Source: a virus
DNA: 64,000 nucleotides
IMG/VR virus record: IMGVR_UViG_3300042691_038416
Location: 1 to 64,000 of that record
Strand: one strand, 5' to 3'
Shown here: piece after piece, positions 47,401 through 55,807 of the stretch
Numbering within the stretch: position 1 is the stretch's first letter
How the letters are laid out: each line of letters starts with the position of its first letter
Program-made: the position numbers and the translations under genes
Notes under the pieces: generated by a model
Told to the model about the DNA's origin: nothing
The model's database searches: none
What the model saw: only the letters and a program-made list of their open reading frames with translations

Positions 47401-47626
47401 TTGTAACTAAATTATCTCTAAGAGTATAATTAGGATATCCAGCTACATTTTGATATAAAACATTTTCATTAAAATCTAAAATAAAATATTCAAGATAATC
47501 CTCAGATGGATTAAAAATTATATCTTGTTGAGTGAAATTAGATATAAGAGATTCATCTTCAACTGAGTAGTTTTGTAGTTGAAAAGTATTTGGGTCTACA
47601 TTTTGTATATTTACTATTTTATCCAT
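44420..47626 (-). CDS. Large baseplate/tail structural protein (1068 aa)
   Basis: Asn/Tyr/Ser-rich structural protein starting MDKIVNIQNVDPNTFQLQNY. Residues about 530-600 hold a KRIYHNLPALLKKKGTTEGL segment followed by GIPDTIVRINEFGG, resembling an element of T4-type baseplate proteins I recall in aquatic phages. It is flanked by short overlapping genes in one operon. Confidence 0.75.
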   Translation of the reverse strand: MDKIVNIQNVDPNTFQLQNYSVEDESLISNFTQQDIIFNPSEDYLEYFILDFNENVLYQNVAGYPNYTLRDNLVTIDPQNDLESQGFTEGQYYTVYNFLKRKLSSSPNSTFYIQDISSDRTELRLNTTQISNIDVADLTIQLANQIANSTGVYLDFALNFGENKLVIANNIALDNTNPNDPTVLIKLYDPLPDEFIINSQCWVVEQIAESQAYQIELTTIFSPEEEFNYIGGPNFNLEIQDQINNSTPYFNQNILTQNYSSLGSGSLLYQINSILAEKGIEINIDYTDYSNFIHFSSAQTRLENFYYKLSLIEQYNYSASYSDSGLPLNLYTSGSQIIWQNKIDDIITNFDGYEYYLYYESSSYAWPKTNSIYPYVNELTTSVPALNWFTTQSISASLYDEENMDILTNTIPNYLIDDPNNDQYKLFIQMIGQNFDNVWVYLKDITNKFDADNRLNYGISKDIVAQAIRDLGVKIYQNNFSTNDLYSALLGITPSGSLYNLPYTTGSLPTPSGYEYVNTFITASATSSLEPVDDINKEIYKRIYHNLPALLKKKGTTEGLNLLLNIYGIPDTIVRINEFGGKSYQDQSWDNFIEQFNYAFYSEGNGYISTNLDDSENSLNPTTIQFRFKTNGIPPTSPYSELLWWTVPAISARKYITLTYSGTGYTSGSYSGSIPDTNNEYATLEFFQEFGGGSSCTLSLPFYNGEWWSVMLTLDGTNATLYAANNIYEGYDGSNIGFIASSSTTSPSFITPATQYLSNSTFRTVNGKTCYPFSGSFQEWRVYYYSSSADTLNVDAFKDYTMNPYSIEGNSQIGSNSTPNSLYFRAPLGTMLDNNASLTTRESIHPAISFIPPTESFTTSGNSNYILNGTFTFEPNTETIYQNQFVAGIKNSVSEKIRIVDMVLPSGSTLSQYISIQQYSPANETFTKDVNYVEAAFSPQDEINDDIIAQLGYFNIGSYIGDPRQLLSLTTSGSLNYYPDFNRLRDYYFSKYTHNYDLNDYIRLIKFYDNSLFKMIKDFTPARAGLASGLVIKQTLLERCRYPQPRANTQSTIAFVGSPTSKILNIPN

Positions 47627-47988
47627 TATATTTGTGAACTTGAAACTTGTAATTCTACTATTTGTTGATTAAGTTCTAAATTTTGTTGTTGTAATAAATT
47701 TATCTCATCTATTAAAGCTTGAATATCATCACTCATAGGAGTAAAATTAATATATTCAGAACTTGTCTTCACAAGATATTCATGTGAATTAGTAGCTCCT
47801 TCTTTTGGAATTTGAAGAAATAATTGTTGATAATCTTGAAAAAATTGATCAACAGTTATCGTAGGGGCAGTTAAAGCCGCTTGTTCAGCTGGAGTAATGG
47901 TAGTGGCTAATTGAGAAAATTTAGTATCTATAACTCTCTCATATTGACTCTTAACATATACTTTTTTATTTAAATTAACTGTTTCCAT
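47626..47988 (-). CDS. Unknown baseplate-operon protein with coiled-coil end (120 aa)
   Basis: It ends in a Gln/Leu coiled coil (INLLQQQNLELNQQIVELQV). It overlaps its neighbours by one base on both sides, so it is part of the structural operon. A small tail or chaperone-type protein is inferred. Confidence 0.7.
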   Translation of the reverse strand: METVNLNKKVYVKSQYERVIDTKFSQLATTITPAEQAALTAPTITVDQFFQDYQQLFLQIPKEGATNSHEYLVKTSSEYINFTPMSDDIQALIDEINLLQQQNLELNQQIVELQVSSSQI

Positions 47989-49100
47989 TATCCGTTAACT
48001 ATTTTAAAGTAATAATTATCATCTAATACTATTGTATTACCATTAATAATAGTTTTAATTAGTATTTTATAATATCTTTCAGGTTCTAAACCATTCATAT
48101 ATAAAGTAAAATAACTACTTGTCTCATCAATACTTAATTTAGTATAAGTAGTATCAAAATCAATTACAAATTCATTTGTATCTAAATCTTTAATAGCATA
48201 ATATGATGAGGTTGGTAGATAATAATTTTGTGTATAATATGAAGATGTTGAGAATACTCTAGCAGGATATTGAGGTCTAGAATTAACTCTAAATTTATTT
48301 ATACTTTCTGTATAGAAAACACCTGGATTTTCACTTATGGTTATTGTTAAAGGTAATGTATTAAGTGTTGTAATTGTAGATGATCCAGTATTAATTATAC
48401 AATCGTTCCATTTAAATTCTAAACAAGGAGGATATATAGTATGAGTATCAATTGAAAAATATTTAATTTTTGGTTGAATATCTTCATTATTAATAAATTC
48501 ATCTTTTTGTTTAACAATGAATCCATTATTACTATATGATCCACTATACCAAGCTTTAACTATATTTGTTGTATTAATATTTAAATCTTTATCTGAGTAG
48601 AATCCAAATATTTGAGATCCACTTAATGATTGAGTTACATACCATGTACCACCACCTACTGCTACTGATGATGAATATGAACCAGTTGTTCCTGGATTAA
48701 AAGTTCCATCTGTCCATTCACTTCCACTATAAAAATCTTTCCATACCCAACTAGCTCCATTTTGAACTTCAGGAGAAAGAAGATATTTTCCTGTTCCCAT
48801 ATTCCAAGATTGAGATACAGGATATACTTCTAATGTAGTATCTGAATTTAAAGCTGAGATATCTGCTATAAAACATTTTAAATATGAATCCCATTGTGAA
48901 CCAGATATTTTATTATTAATAATATCTGATATTTCTGTAGATGAGAATTGGATTAAAAATCTGCTTGCTTGAGGAGAAGGATTAGGTAGAGTACCTACTT
49001 CTAAAGATGCTTCTAATATTGGATCCATTCCTGTATTCATATTGGGATAAGATGAATATAGGGTTGTGTCTTGAGTTGGGAATATTTTATATACTGCCAT
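47988..49100 (-). CDS. DNRLRE-like structural protein (370 aa)
   Basis: The N-terminal IFPTQDTTLYSSYPNMNTG resembles DNRLRE-type beta domains, with a second similar block near WNMGTGKYLLSPEV. The rest is Ser/Tyr-rich. It follows the gp6-like gene by 9 nt and is part of the baseplate operon. Confidence 0.75.
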   Translation of the reverse strand: MAVYKIFPTQDTTLYSSYPNMNTGMDPILEASLEVGTLPNPSPQASRFLIQFSSTEISDIINNKISGSQWDSYLKCFIADISALNSDTTLEVYPVSQSWNMGTGKYLLSPEVQNGASWVWKDFYSGSEWTDGTFNPGTTGSYSSSVAVGGGTWYVTQSLSGSQIFGFYSDKDLNINTTNIVKAWYSGSYSNNGFIVKQKDEFINNEDIQPKIKYFSIDTHTIYPPCLEFKWNDCIINTGSSTITTLNTLPLTITISENPGVFYTESINKFRVNSRPQYPARVFSTSSYYTQNYYLPTSSYYAIKDLDTNEFVIDFDTTYTKLSIDETSSYFTLYMNGLEPERYYKILIKTIINGNTIVLDDNYYFKIVNG

Positions 49101-49109
49101 TGTTTATTT

Positions 49110-50963
49110 TTATAATGATACTACTCTACCTTGAATATCAGCGTTCGGATATTTTACTTCAAAAATCATAGGATCTATTGATGGATAAACTACTCCATTT
49201 TTAGTAGCTCCAGGAATATCATAAGCATATTCTGAGTAGCCTAAACTAGTTCCTACAAAATTTGAAATTTCAATATTTTTAACTGTTTGAACTCCTTCTA
49301 TTTTATCTAATAGAATATATAAATCTCTTAATATAATAGGTTGATTAATTTGCCAATTTTCAATAGCAAAATATGTTTGTAATGCTGTTATACAATTAGT
49401 TAAAACTAAATTATTATTATAATTAGGTAAAACAATAATATCAAAATTAACTCCTATATTAATAACAAAAGCATCTTTTATATTAATAGAATCATTTACC
49501 ATTCTATATTGAGAAAGATAAGTTATTAAATTTTGTTTTAAAGCATATGAAGCATTAATTAAATTTTTATTGATATCATAAGTTAAAATATATAAATCTA
49601 ATATACCTAAGTTTTCACCAGGAAGAGCATTTCTTAATTTTGTTGGTTCAATATATGCTTTAGCTACTTCACCATATTTAGAAGGCATAGATAAAGCTCT
49701 TACTAAATAGTCATCTTGAGTAACATTTCGTTGTTGACTAGCGAAATTAGATATTGAGTTTTGTCTTATTTCTTCAATTGAATCTCCATCTCCTCCTCCA
49801 CTAGCTGCTTCAGGATTAGTTATAGCTAAAGAATTAAAAATATTATCAGCTAAAGCAGTATTAGAAATATTAGGATTTAAAAAATTTATAGTACCATTTA
49901 ATGTGTTTAAAGTATTAGCAGAAATATTAGCTGTGACTCCACCTCCTGTTAAATATCTAAATGTTAGTGTGGTATTTGAAGGAGCAATACCATAAGTTTT
50001 TGTATATAAAAAGTTTGAAGGTGAATACGCTGTTGTGAGTTTATCTTGTTCAAATGGTAAACCAATACCTACATTATCTGGGTTAGGTATTATAGTTTCA
50101 TCTGAATCTGTGGTAGTACCTGCTCCGAATTGAATTTGTAGAGTATTAGAATCTTTAAAACGGGTAGTAAATCTATTTTGTATTTTTTTAAGTTTTAATA
50201 AATAAGGTGTATTACCTGGGTTTTGAGATAGATTAGGATCATTAACATTAGTATTTTTGATACTATCATAAATCATTTCTTGACCTAAATAATCTACTTC
50301 ATACCAATTATTACCATCACTATCAACACAATCTAGTATACCAATTAAATTAGAAGTACTTATTTCAACTGTTGAGAATTTAATAGGAGAAGTGAATGAA
50401 AATGTAGTTGTATTAATAGCAGCTGATATAGCTTTTCTTGTTTTCTTTAATAAAAAAGATTGAGGATTAACTCCAGCTATTTCATAAATAGTAATCTCAG
50501 TTGGATCATTAGAGCTAGAAACTGTAAAATCAACGGGATCATTTATTAAAAATGAGTTATTTGAAGAATCAACAGCTGTAGAATTACCAGCTATATATAA
50601 AGCATAATCAAAATCAGGTACATAAGAACCACCAGATATTTTAGATGGAACTTTTTGATAAAAATCAATATCTACAACTGCCACACCAGTAACATTTGGT
50701 TTATAACCAAACATATAAGCTAATTCAAATAAATTATTTGACTGACGAGCAAATTGTAAATAATTTTCTTGTACTTGATTATCCAAATAAAATGACAAAA
50801 CATCACCTACATATGATGCCATCTCAATAAACATCATCCCAGGAGATGATGGACTAAAATCATTATATGTTGTTGGATAATAGGTTTTAGCATAATCAAT
50901 TAAGCTTGTCCTATAATCACTAAAACTTTTATTAAGATATTTTATATTTTTAATTACAGCCAT
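49110..50963 (-). CDS. Baseplate wedge protein, gp6/baseplate-J-like
   Basis: The N-terminal TYNDFSPSSPGMMFIEMASY, then YVGDVLSFYLDNQVQENYL, is the classic T4 gp6/baseplate-J start. The C-terminal half contains SISNFASQQRNVTQDDYLVR and LRDLYILLDKIEGVQTVKN of this family. It links wedge units around the baseplate hub. The gp25-like gene lies 2 nt upstream, as in other myoviruses. Confidence 0.9.
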   Translation of the reverse strand: MAVIKNIKYLNKSFSDYRTSLIDYAKTYYPTTYNDFSPSSPGMMFIEMASYVGDVLSFYLDNQVQENYLQFARQSNNLFELAYMFGYKPNVTGVAVVDIDFYQKVPSKISGGSYVPDFDYALYIAGNSTAVDSSNNSFLINDPVDFTVSSSNDPTEITIYEIAGVNPQSFLLKKTRKAISAAINTTTFSFTSPIKFSTVEISTSNLIGILDCVDSDGNNWYEVDYLGQEMIYDSIKNTNVNDPNLSQNPGNTPYLLKLKKIQNRFTTRFKDSNTLQIQFGAGTTTDSDETIIPNPDNVGIGLPFEQDKLTTAYSPSNFLYTKTYGIAPSNTTLTFRYLTGGGVTANISANTLNTLNGTINFLNPNISNTALADNIFNSLAITNPEAASGGGDGDSIEEIRQNSISNFASQQRNVTQDDYLVRALSMPSKYGEVAKAYIEPTKLRNALPGENLGILDLYILTYDINKNLINASYALKQNLITYLSQYRMVNDSINIKDAFVINIGVNFDIIVLPNYNNNLVLTNCITALQTYFAIENWQINQPIILRDLYILLDKIEGVQTVKNIEISNFVGTSLGYSEYAYDIPGATKNGVVYPSIDPMIFEVKYPNADIQGRVVSL

Positions 50964-50965
50964 TA

Positions 50966-51373
50966 TTATGAGAATGTTATTTGAACTTGATCATTTATTC
51001 CTGTGTCTATTATACTATATGTTATTATTATCTCAATTTCATTAGTATCAGGATATTGTAAGATATCTAATTTTTCTACTTTAATATTAGGAAAATAATA
51101 ATTTATTAATTGTTGGATAGAATCTTTAAGATTATTAATATTATTTGTTGTAATTTGTTCAAAAATAAATTGTCTTAAATTAGCTCCAAAATCAATATTT
51201 AAAAATCTTTCAGTTTTATTAGTTAATAAATAATTTAATAAATTATTTCTAATAGCGTCTTTTGTAGTATATGTTGAAAAAAAAGTAGAAGGAGCATTAA
51301 AAGGCAAAGACACACCTATAGCAGTGCCTGGTTTAGTATCTAAAGGAAATATCTTTTTTGCTCCAAATGCCAT
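50966..51373 (-). CDS. Baseplate wedge protein, gp25-like
   Basis: The 135-aa protein has the GPW/gp25 core: TYTTKDAIRNNLLNYLLTNK, TERFLNIDFGANLRQFIFEQ and ending EIIITYSIIDTGINDQVQI. This lysozyme-like wedge protein attaches sheath initiation to the baseplate. Its order with gp6-like is conserved among T4-like phages. Confidence 0.9.
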   Translation of the reverse strand: MAFGAKKIFPLDTKPGTAIGVSLPFNAPSTFFSTYTTKDAIRNNLLNYLLTNKTERFLNIDFGANLRQFIFEQITTNNINNLKDSIQQLINYYFPNIKVEKLDILQYPDTNEIEIIITYSIIDTGINDQVQITFS

Positions 51374-51375
51374 AA

Positions 51376-51729
51376 TTATTTATTTATTAAATTCATTATT
51401 TGATCTAATCCTAATTGTCCTTGAGGTAAAGCACTTCCTTCAGCCATAGTATTAATAGGACCATTTATTTTAAATTCACCAGATAAACCAGTTTCAGGAC
51501 CTTTAGCCATATCACCTAAAATATCCATATATGCTTGTTTAGTATTTATAGGAGTTTTAGGTACTTGATTTGATGTGAAATTTAAAGTTCTATCATCACT
51601 TACCTGGTAAGATTCTTTGATAGGTTGCTTGTTAGAACGAATTGTTTCAAGTAGAATATCTTTTAATTCTTCTTGAATTGCTTCTTTAACTGCTTCTTTG
51701 ATAATTTTTTTAAGTATATCAGTTTTCAT
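51376..51729 (-). CDS. KEEI-leader protein in the baseplate operon (117 aa)
   Basis: It starts ILKKIIKEAVKEAIQEELKD, a long version of the leader with a second LLETIRS site. The rest is a short, Gln/Asn-rich, mostly disordered protein ending in GQLGLDQIMNLINK. The class A motif lies only 3 nt before the ATG. If it is a baseplate part rather than a head part, the leader hypothesis would be weakened. Confidence 0.72.
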   Translation of the reverse strand: MKTDILKKIIKEAVKEAIQEELKDILLETIRSNKQPIKESYQVSDDRTLNFTSNQVPKTPINTKQAYMDILGDMAKGPETGLSGEFKINGPINTMAEGSALPQGQLGLDQIMNLINK

Positions 51730-51732
51730 CTA

Positions 51733-51742
51733 TTATAAATAT
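51733..51742 (-). promoter_or_regulatory. Class A motif abutting a start codon
   Basis: Sense strand AATATTTATAATAG then ATG of the 117-aa gene. This is the second case where the motif touches the start codon. Confidence 0.45.
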
Positions 51743-51746
51743 TTAA

Positions 51747-52577
51747 TTAATCAGCTTTTAAATTATTTGAGTCAATTAAAAGTTTAATTTGGTTAAGTAA
51801 AGTTTGATCATTTGTGGTAAATGATAAAGGAGTTGATAATAATATTATATTATCTTTATTTTTTGCTACAGCTTTTCTTCTATTTACAGTTGGTGAATAT
51901 GGTTCTTCAATTATTTCTAAAGTAAATTCTTGATATACTTCTTTATTACTTGGAATATTTTCAAGTTCAGAATACTGTTGATTTATTTTAATAGCATAAT
52001 CATTAATTATTGGTGAATCAGTTATTGATACTCCACATCCAGTTAAATATTGATCTATACTTTTTAAAATATTTACTAATTTAGATAAAATACTATTAAC
52101 ATAATCTAAGGCTCCCTTAATAGAATTTAATTTATTTGATGCTTGAGTTATAATAGGAGGTATAGTACCATTTAATAAATCTTTAGCAATAGATAATCCT
52201 GTTATTAATTGACCAGGAATAGGAATTGATGGTGGAGTTACTAACATAGCAGTACTAATTGCTGTAACAGTAGTTTTAGCTATACCTAAACTTGTTTTAG
52301 CTGTATTAACTGATGTAGTTAATGGGTCTAAAGATTTACTTAAAGTTTCAATTATTTTAGAAGCAGAATTAATTTGATTTACTATACTATTTCTAAATTT
52401 TAAAATTTCTTGAAGTTCATCATTAAATAAACAAGCACTAGGTAACTCTACATTTGGTTGACCTATATTTTGAATACCGGTTTTAGCCGCTATTTGAGCT
52501 ATAGTAGGTACTGATTGCTGAATTAATTTTTCAGCGGTTTTAATCAATAAAGCAGGTATTTTACTTTGAGCGCTCAT
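51747..52577 (-). CDS. Unknown baseplate-region protein (276 aa)
   Basis: A helical Ser/Thr/Ile-rich protein (SIVNQINSASKIIETLSKSL; PLTTSVNTAKTSLGIAKTTV) with an amphipathic central region that could form a long helical rod or insert in membranes. It follows the 289-aa gene by a 4-nt overlap. Function not recognised. Confidence 0.72.
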   Translation of the reverse strand: MSAQSKIPALLIKTAEKLIQQSVPTIAQIAAKTGIQNIGQPNVELPSACLFNDELQEILKFRNSIVNQINSASKIIETLSKSLDPLTTSVNTAKTSLGIAKTTVTAISTAMLVTPPSIPIPGQLITGLSIAKDLLNGTIPPIITQASNKLNSIKGALDYVNSILSKLVNILKSIDQYLTGCGVSITDSPIINDYAIKINQQYSELENIPSNKEVYQEFTLEIIEEPYSPTVNRRKAVAKNKDNIILLSTPLSFTTNDQTLLNQIKLLIDSNNLKAD

Positions 52578-53443
52578 TTAGTTAATACTCCTTTTATTCC
52601 AGTTTGAATTTGTAATGTTTTTTTATCTACATTTGTTTTAACAGTATCAGCATTTACTTTTTCTGCTGATTTAGATATAGATACAGTTTCTGCTAATGAT
52701 GTCCATTCTCTTCTTGTATTAAAATTATATGTCCATTTATCTTCAGGATGTTTGGTAGGATCATAAAGTGTTATGATTTGAAAAAGTGATTTTCTTGTAC
52801 TACTATTTTCTTTATTCCATTTCTCAAAATCTCCATTTGACACAACATATCTTTTATTTCCCCAAACTATAGGGATTAAAAGTTCAGGAGCACCATTTGT
52901 GACAATTTCTTTCCCATCTTTATCTTTATATTTATTAACAACTATCATTGTTAATAATTTAGGATACTCCATTCTAAGAGTTTGAGTTCCTAACCAACCA
53001 TCTACTTGAGCATTAGGATCAGTTTTTTGAGTAAATCTTTGAATAGCATATATATCTTCTCGAGTGAGTGGATTTTGAAATCCTCTATTAGGTGATGAGC
53101 CACCAAATCGGACCCAATTAGAATCTTGATTAGTATTAAATTCTCTAATAAGATCTAAAGTCAAACTCTCCCATACTGCTTGACTATTTAAAGATGTATC
53201 ATTTATATTTACTCGTGGAGGAATAATATTATCATTTTCATCTTTTGAACTTTGAGTAGCAAATCTTAAAAAAGCACTCCATTTTTCTTGAGTATATCCT
53301 TTATCACGTCCTCCTAAAGATTCAATATCAAATGGATTTAAATTAAATTTTAATGGAGCTGTAAGATCTACTCCTGTAGAACTATATCTATAATCTCTTT
53401 GACCATCTGATCCTGTAGGTGGAGTTACTAAAGTTTTAGCCAT
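52574..53443 (-). CDS. Tail/hub protein with peptidoglycan-binding-like motif (289 aa)
   Basis: Residues about 120-150 contain AIQRFTQKTDPNAQVDGWLG, resembling the AV-GW-G pattern of peptidoglycan-binding domain 1. The rest is Lys/Asn-rich. Encoded directly after the spike gene (one-base overlap), it may help the tail penetrate the cell wall. Confidence 0.68.
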   Translation of the reverse strand: MAKTLVTPPTGSDGQRDYRYSSTGVDLTAPLKFNLNPFDIESLGGRDKGYTQEKWSAFLRFATQSSKDENDNIIPPRVNINDTSLNSQAVWESLTLDLIREFNTNQDSNWVRFGGSSPNRGFQNPLTREDIYAIQRFTQKTDPNAQVDGWLGTQTLRMEYPKLLTMIVVNKYKDKDGKEIVTNGAPELLIPIVWGNKRYVVSNGDFEKWNKENSSTRKSLFQIITLYDPTKHPEDKWTYNFNTRREWTSLAETVSISKSAEKVNADTVKTNVDKKTLQIQTGIKGVLTK

Positions 53444-54714
53444 TATACTGTAAAATTACGTTTTGAAGTTATAGTACAATTACTAGGAGATGAACCTAAT
53501 TGAGCATTTAAAGAATCTAAAATTCCTAGAACTTTAGTAGCAGGGACTAATAAATTAGGAAACACCGCTGGTGTATTAGGAGCTACAGGTGCAGATTGAA
53601 GAAATTGTAATGCTGTTGCTAATTCTTTAATAGATGAAGTAAGATCTCTTAATACTTGAGCTGTTGTATCTCCTAATAATAATGGTTCAGTAGCTAAATC
53701 TTCTTTACCTAAAAATATTTTATCCGCTTGAGTAATAAACTTTTTAGTGTCTATATTAACTGATTCTAAAGCATTAAAATTAATAGATTTAGCTGAGCTT
53801 AATAATATATGATCTAAATGAGCATTAAATACTAATCTACCTGAGTCTAGAATTATTTGGGCCCCAGAATATTTATTTGGAGATGTGGGAGCTACTTTGT
53901 CATTATAACTAACATAACTATCACTAGATACAGTTATAGGTATATTTTGAGTACTAGTTAGGTATATAGAAGATAAGTCTAAAGTTATATTTTCTGTGGT
54001 AGGAATCCATCCTTCTTTAGTTTGATCACCTTGTCCATTTCTAATTATAGTGATAGGATCTCCATTTTCACCAGTTGAAGACCAATTATTAGGAGTTCCA
54101 TTAACTGTACTTCCTAAACGTATTGAATTACCCCATCTACCTTCAAGTATAGTATCACCTTCAAAAGGTAATAAAGGATGTATATTAGCTCGTTCTTTAA
54201 AAGTTTTACCTAAATTAATTTCAGTTGAATTATCTGTTACTCTTCTAACACTTCCAGCTTGAGTTTGAGTATAATCCTTTTTTTGAGATGGAGGTAATTC
54301 ATTAGAATTATCAGGATACCCATTATGATGAGGATGATTCCAAAGATTAATTGTATTAATATAATAAGCGTTAATTGAGTAAGGATTATTTCCTAAATCA
54401 GTATTAGGAGCTAATATAATATATACTAATTCATTTACTAATGGATATTTTTTAATATTTGAATCTATAGGTTTAGCGAATCCACTTATATTTTGAACTC
54501 TTTTATCTATAGATTCATATTGTATAATACCTAAACCATTCCATTCACCTAAAGAATTAAATTTATTTTTATCACTATCATCTAATAATATATCTTTAAC
54601 TCTAGCTATAGTGATAATATTATTAGTAGATTGAGCTAAATTAGTAAGAAAATCATTTCCATATTTAGAAGAAAATCTATTATTTACAGCTGAAAAACCA
54701 TATTTAGTTATCAT
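53443..54714 (-). CDS. Baseplate central spike, gp5/gpV-like
   Basis: The N-terminal region is OB-fold-like. Then ILEGRWGNSIRLGST and NGDPITIIRNGQG are typical of gp5/gpV spike proteins, and the C-terminal region (LDSGRLVFNAHLDHILLSS, LESVNIDTKKFITQADKIFL) is the triangular beta-helix spike. No lysozyme motif is visible. It sits in the hub region of the baseplate operon. Confidence 0.82.
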   Translation of the reverse strand: MITKYGFSAVNNRFSSKYGNDFLTNLAQSTNNIITIARVKDILLDDSDKNKFNSLGEWNGLGIIQYESIDKRVQNISGFAKPIDSNIKKYPLVNELVYIILAPNTDLGNNPYSINAYYINTINLWNHPHHNGYPDNSNELPPSQKKDYTQTQAGSVRRVTDNSTEINLGKTFKERANIHPLLPFEGDTILEGRWGNSIRLGSTVNGTPNNWSSTGENGDPITIIRNGQGDQTKEGWIPTTENITLDLSSIYLTSTQNIPITVSSDSYVSYNDKVAPTSPNKYSGAQIILDSGRLVFNAHLDHILLSSAKSINFNALESVNIDTKKFITQADKIFLGKEDLATEPLLLGDTTAQVLRDLTSSIKELATALQFLQSAPVAPNTPAVFPNLLVPATKVLGILDSLNAQLGSSPSNCTITSKRNFTV

Positions 54715-55066
54715 TGTTATTTGGTTTTAAATTTTCTTGGATTTTATTTATTTCACCTAATAATTGCGCTTTTTCTTCTTCAGAGATTAGATAATTATCT
54801 CCTCCTCCAGCATTATCATTTGATAAACAACGCTGAATAATTGTGGCCATTTTAATTAATTGTTCGTCATTTTTAACACCTATTTCAAGATATTCTTTAA
54901 TTAATGGAACAACTAAGGTAGCATCACCAATATCATCAATTAAAGGTTTTAATTCTTCAATCAACGCGGATATTTGTTTTTCTTTTTTCTTTTGGTTTTG
55001 ATAAATTTCTTGAAAAATATCTTTTAATTTTTTATCACCAAAAATATCAGAATCTAAACTACTCAT
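54704..55066 (-). CDS. Unknown coiled-coil protein upstream of the spike gene (120 aa)
   Basis: Helical protein (IYQNQKKKEKQISALIEELK; VVPLIKEYLEIGVKNDEQLI) with a 11-nt overlap with the spike gene. I recall the pattern from aquatic phages near spike genes, but without function. Confidence 0.7.
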   Translation of the reverse strand: MSSLDSDIFGDKKLKDIFQEIYQNQKKKEKQISALIEELKPLIDDIGDATLVVPLIKEYLEIGVKNDEQLIKMATIIQRCLSNDNAGGGDNYLISEEEKAQLLGEINKIQENLKPNNNDN

Positions 55067-55087
55067 AATTAAGATAATATTTATTTA

Positions 55088-55097
55088 TCATAAATAC
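55088..55097 (-). promoter_or_regulatory. Class A-like motif (two mismatches)
   Basis: Sense strand AGTATTTATGATAAATAAAT, 24 nt before the spike/baseplate operon. Confidence 0.42.
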
Positions 55098-55102
55098 TAG
55101 AT

Positions 55103-55807
55103 TTATTGAAATTTTATATATCCATTTTCTATATAAAAGATATAACCTTTTTTATATATATCATATAAACGATCAGCTATTTTAGTAATTTTAGGAGTTT
55201 TAACATCTATCATTTCTCGTATATAGATATATAATGCTTTTTTATTAAATACTTCTAAACTATCACGTTTTCTAAATAACTCAAGAATAGCATCAGCTAT
55301 TTTAGCATCATTTTCTTTAGGGAAAATATGATATATATTTGAAGTACAATAATCTACAAATAAATCTGTGAATAAAGATATTTTATCATTATGACCTAGT
55401 TTATCACTAGGTGAATTATTTTCTTCAATAACATATGAGTGACTATTATCTTCTTCTAATACAGATGTAGAAACTGAGTTAACACGTTTTTTGTAATTTT
55501 TTTCATTATATAAAATTAACCAACGTTTAACAATAGTACCAAAATATGAATATGCTTTAGCTCCTTTAGATGGGTCAAATAAATGTATTTTACTGAGTAA
55601 AAAAGTTATAATTTCATGTTGTAAATCTTCAATATTTTCAACTTCAGTATAATAAAATTTAAATGTATGGATAATATTTTGAGTTAATTTAAAGAAAGCA
55701 TAATGAATTTTTTCATCATATATTTTACTTCTTATAATAGGATCGTCACATAAATTATAGGCTACTATAGCGTCCTCAGTATCTTGTGTAAAGTAATTTT
55801 TACTCAT
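55103..55807 (-). CDS. Late-transcription sigma factor, gp55-like
   Basis: The region FDPSKGAKAYSYFGTIVKRW followed by LILYNEKNYKKRV matches the sigma-2-type segment of T4 gp55 (a FD-x-x-K...AYI...V-x-RI-KKE pattern) and an early QHEIITFLLSKIHLF helix. The protein lacks a recognisable region 4, as expected for gp55 (which relies on a sliding clamp for activation). It would direct RNA polymerase to late promoters, a natural reader of the class A motif. Confidence 0.8.
   Translation of the reverse strand: MSKNYFTQDTEDAIVAYNLCDDPIIRSKIYDEKIHYAFFKLTQNIIHTFKFYYTEVENIEDLQHEIITFLLSKIHLFDPSKGAKAYSYFGTIVKRWLILYNEKNYKKRVNSVSTSVLEEDNSHSYVIEENNSPSDKLGHNDKISLFTDLFVDYCTSNIYHIFPKENDAKIADAILELFRKRDSLEVFNKKALYIYIREMIDVKTPKITKIADRLYDIYKKGYIFYIENGYIKFQ

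Noticed and set aside
41175-47626. Sequence repeats in the two giant structural genes as tandem repeats or CRISPR
   Set aside because: They are codon-level low complexity (Ser/Thr/Asn/Tyr); no regular repeat unit or spacers could be seen.
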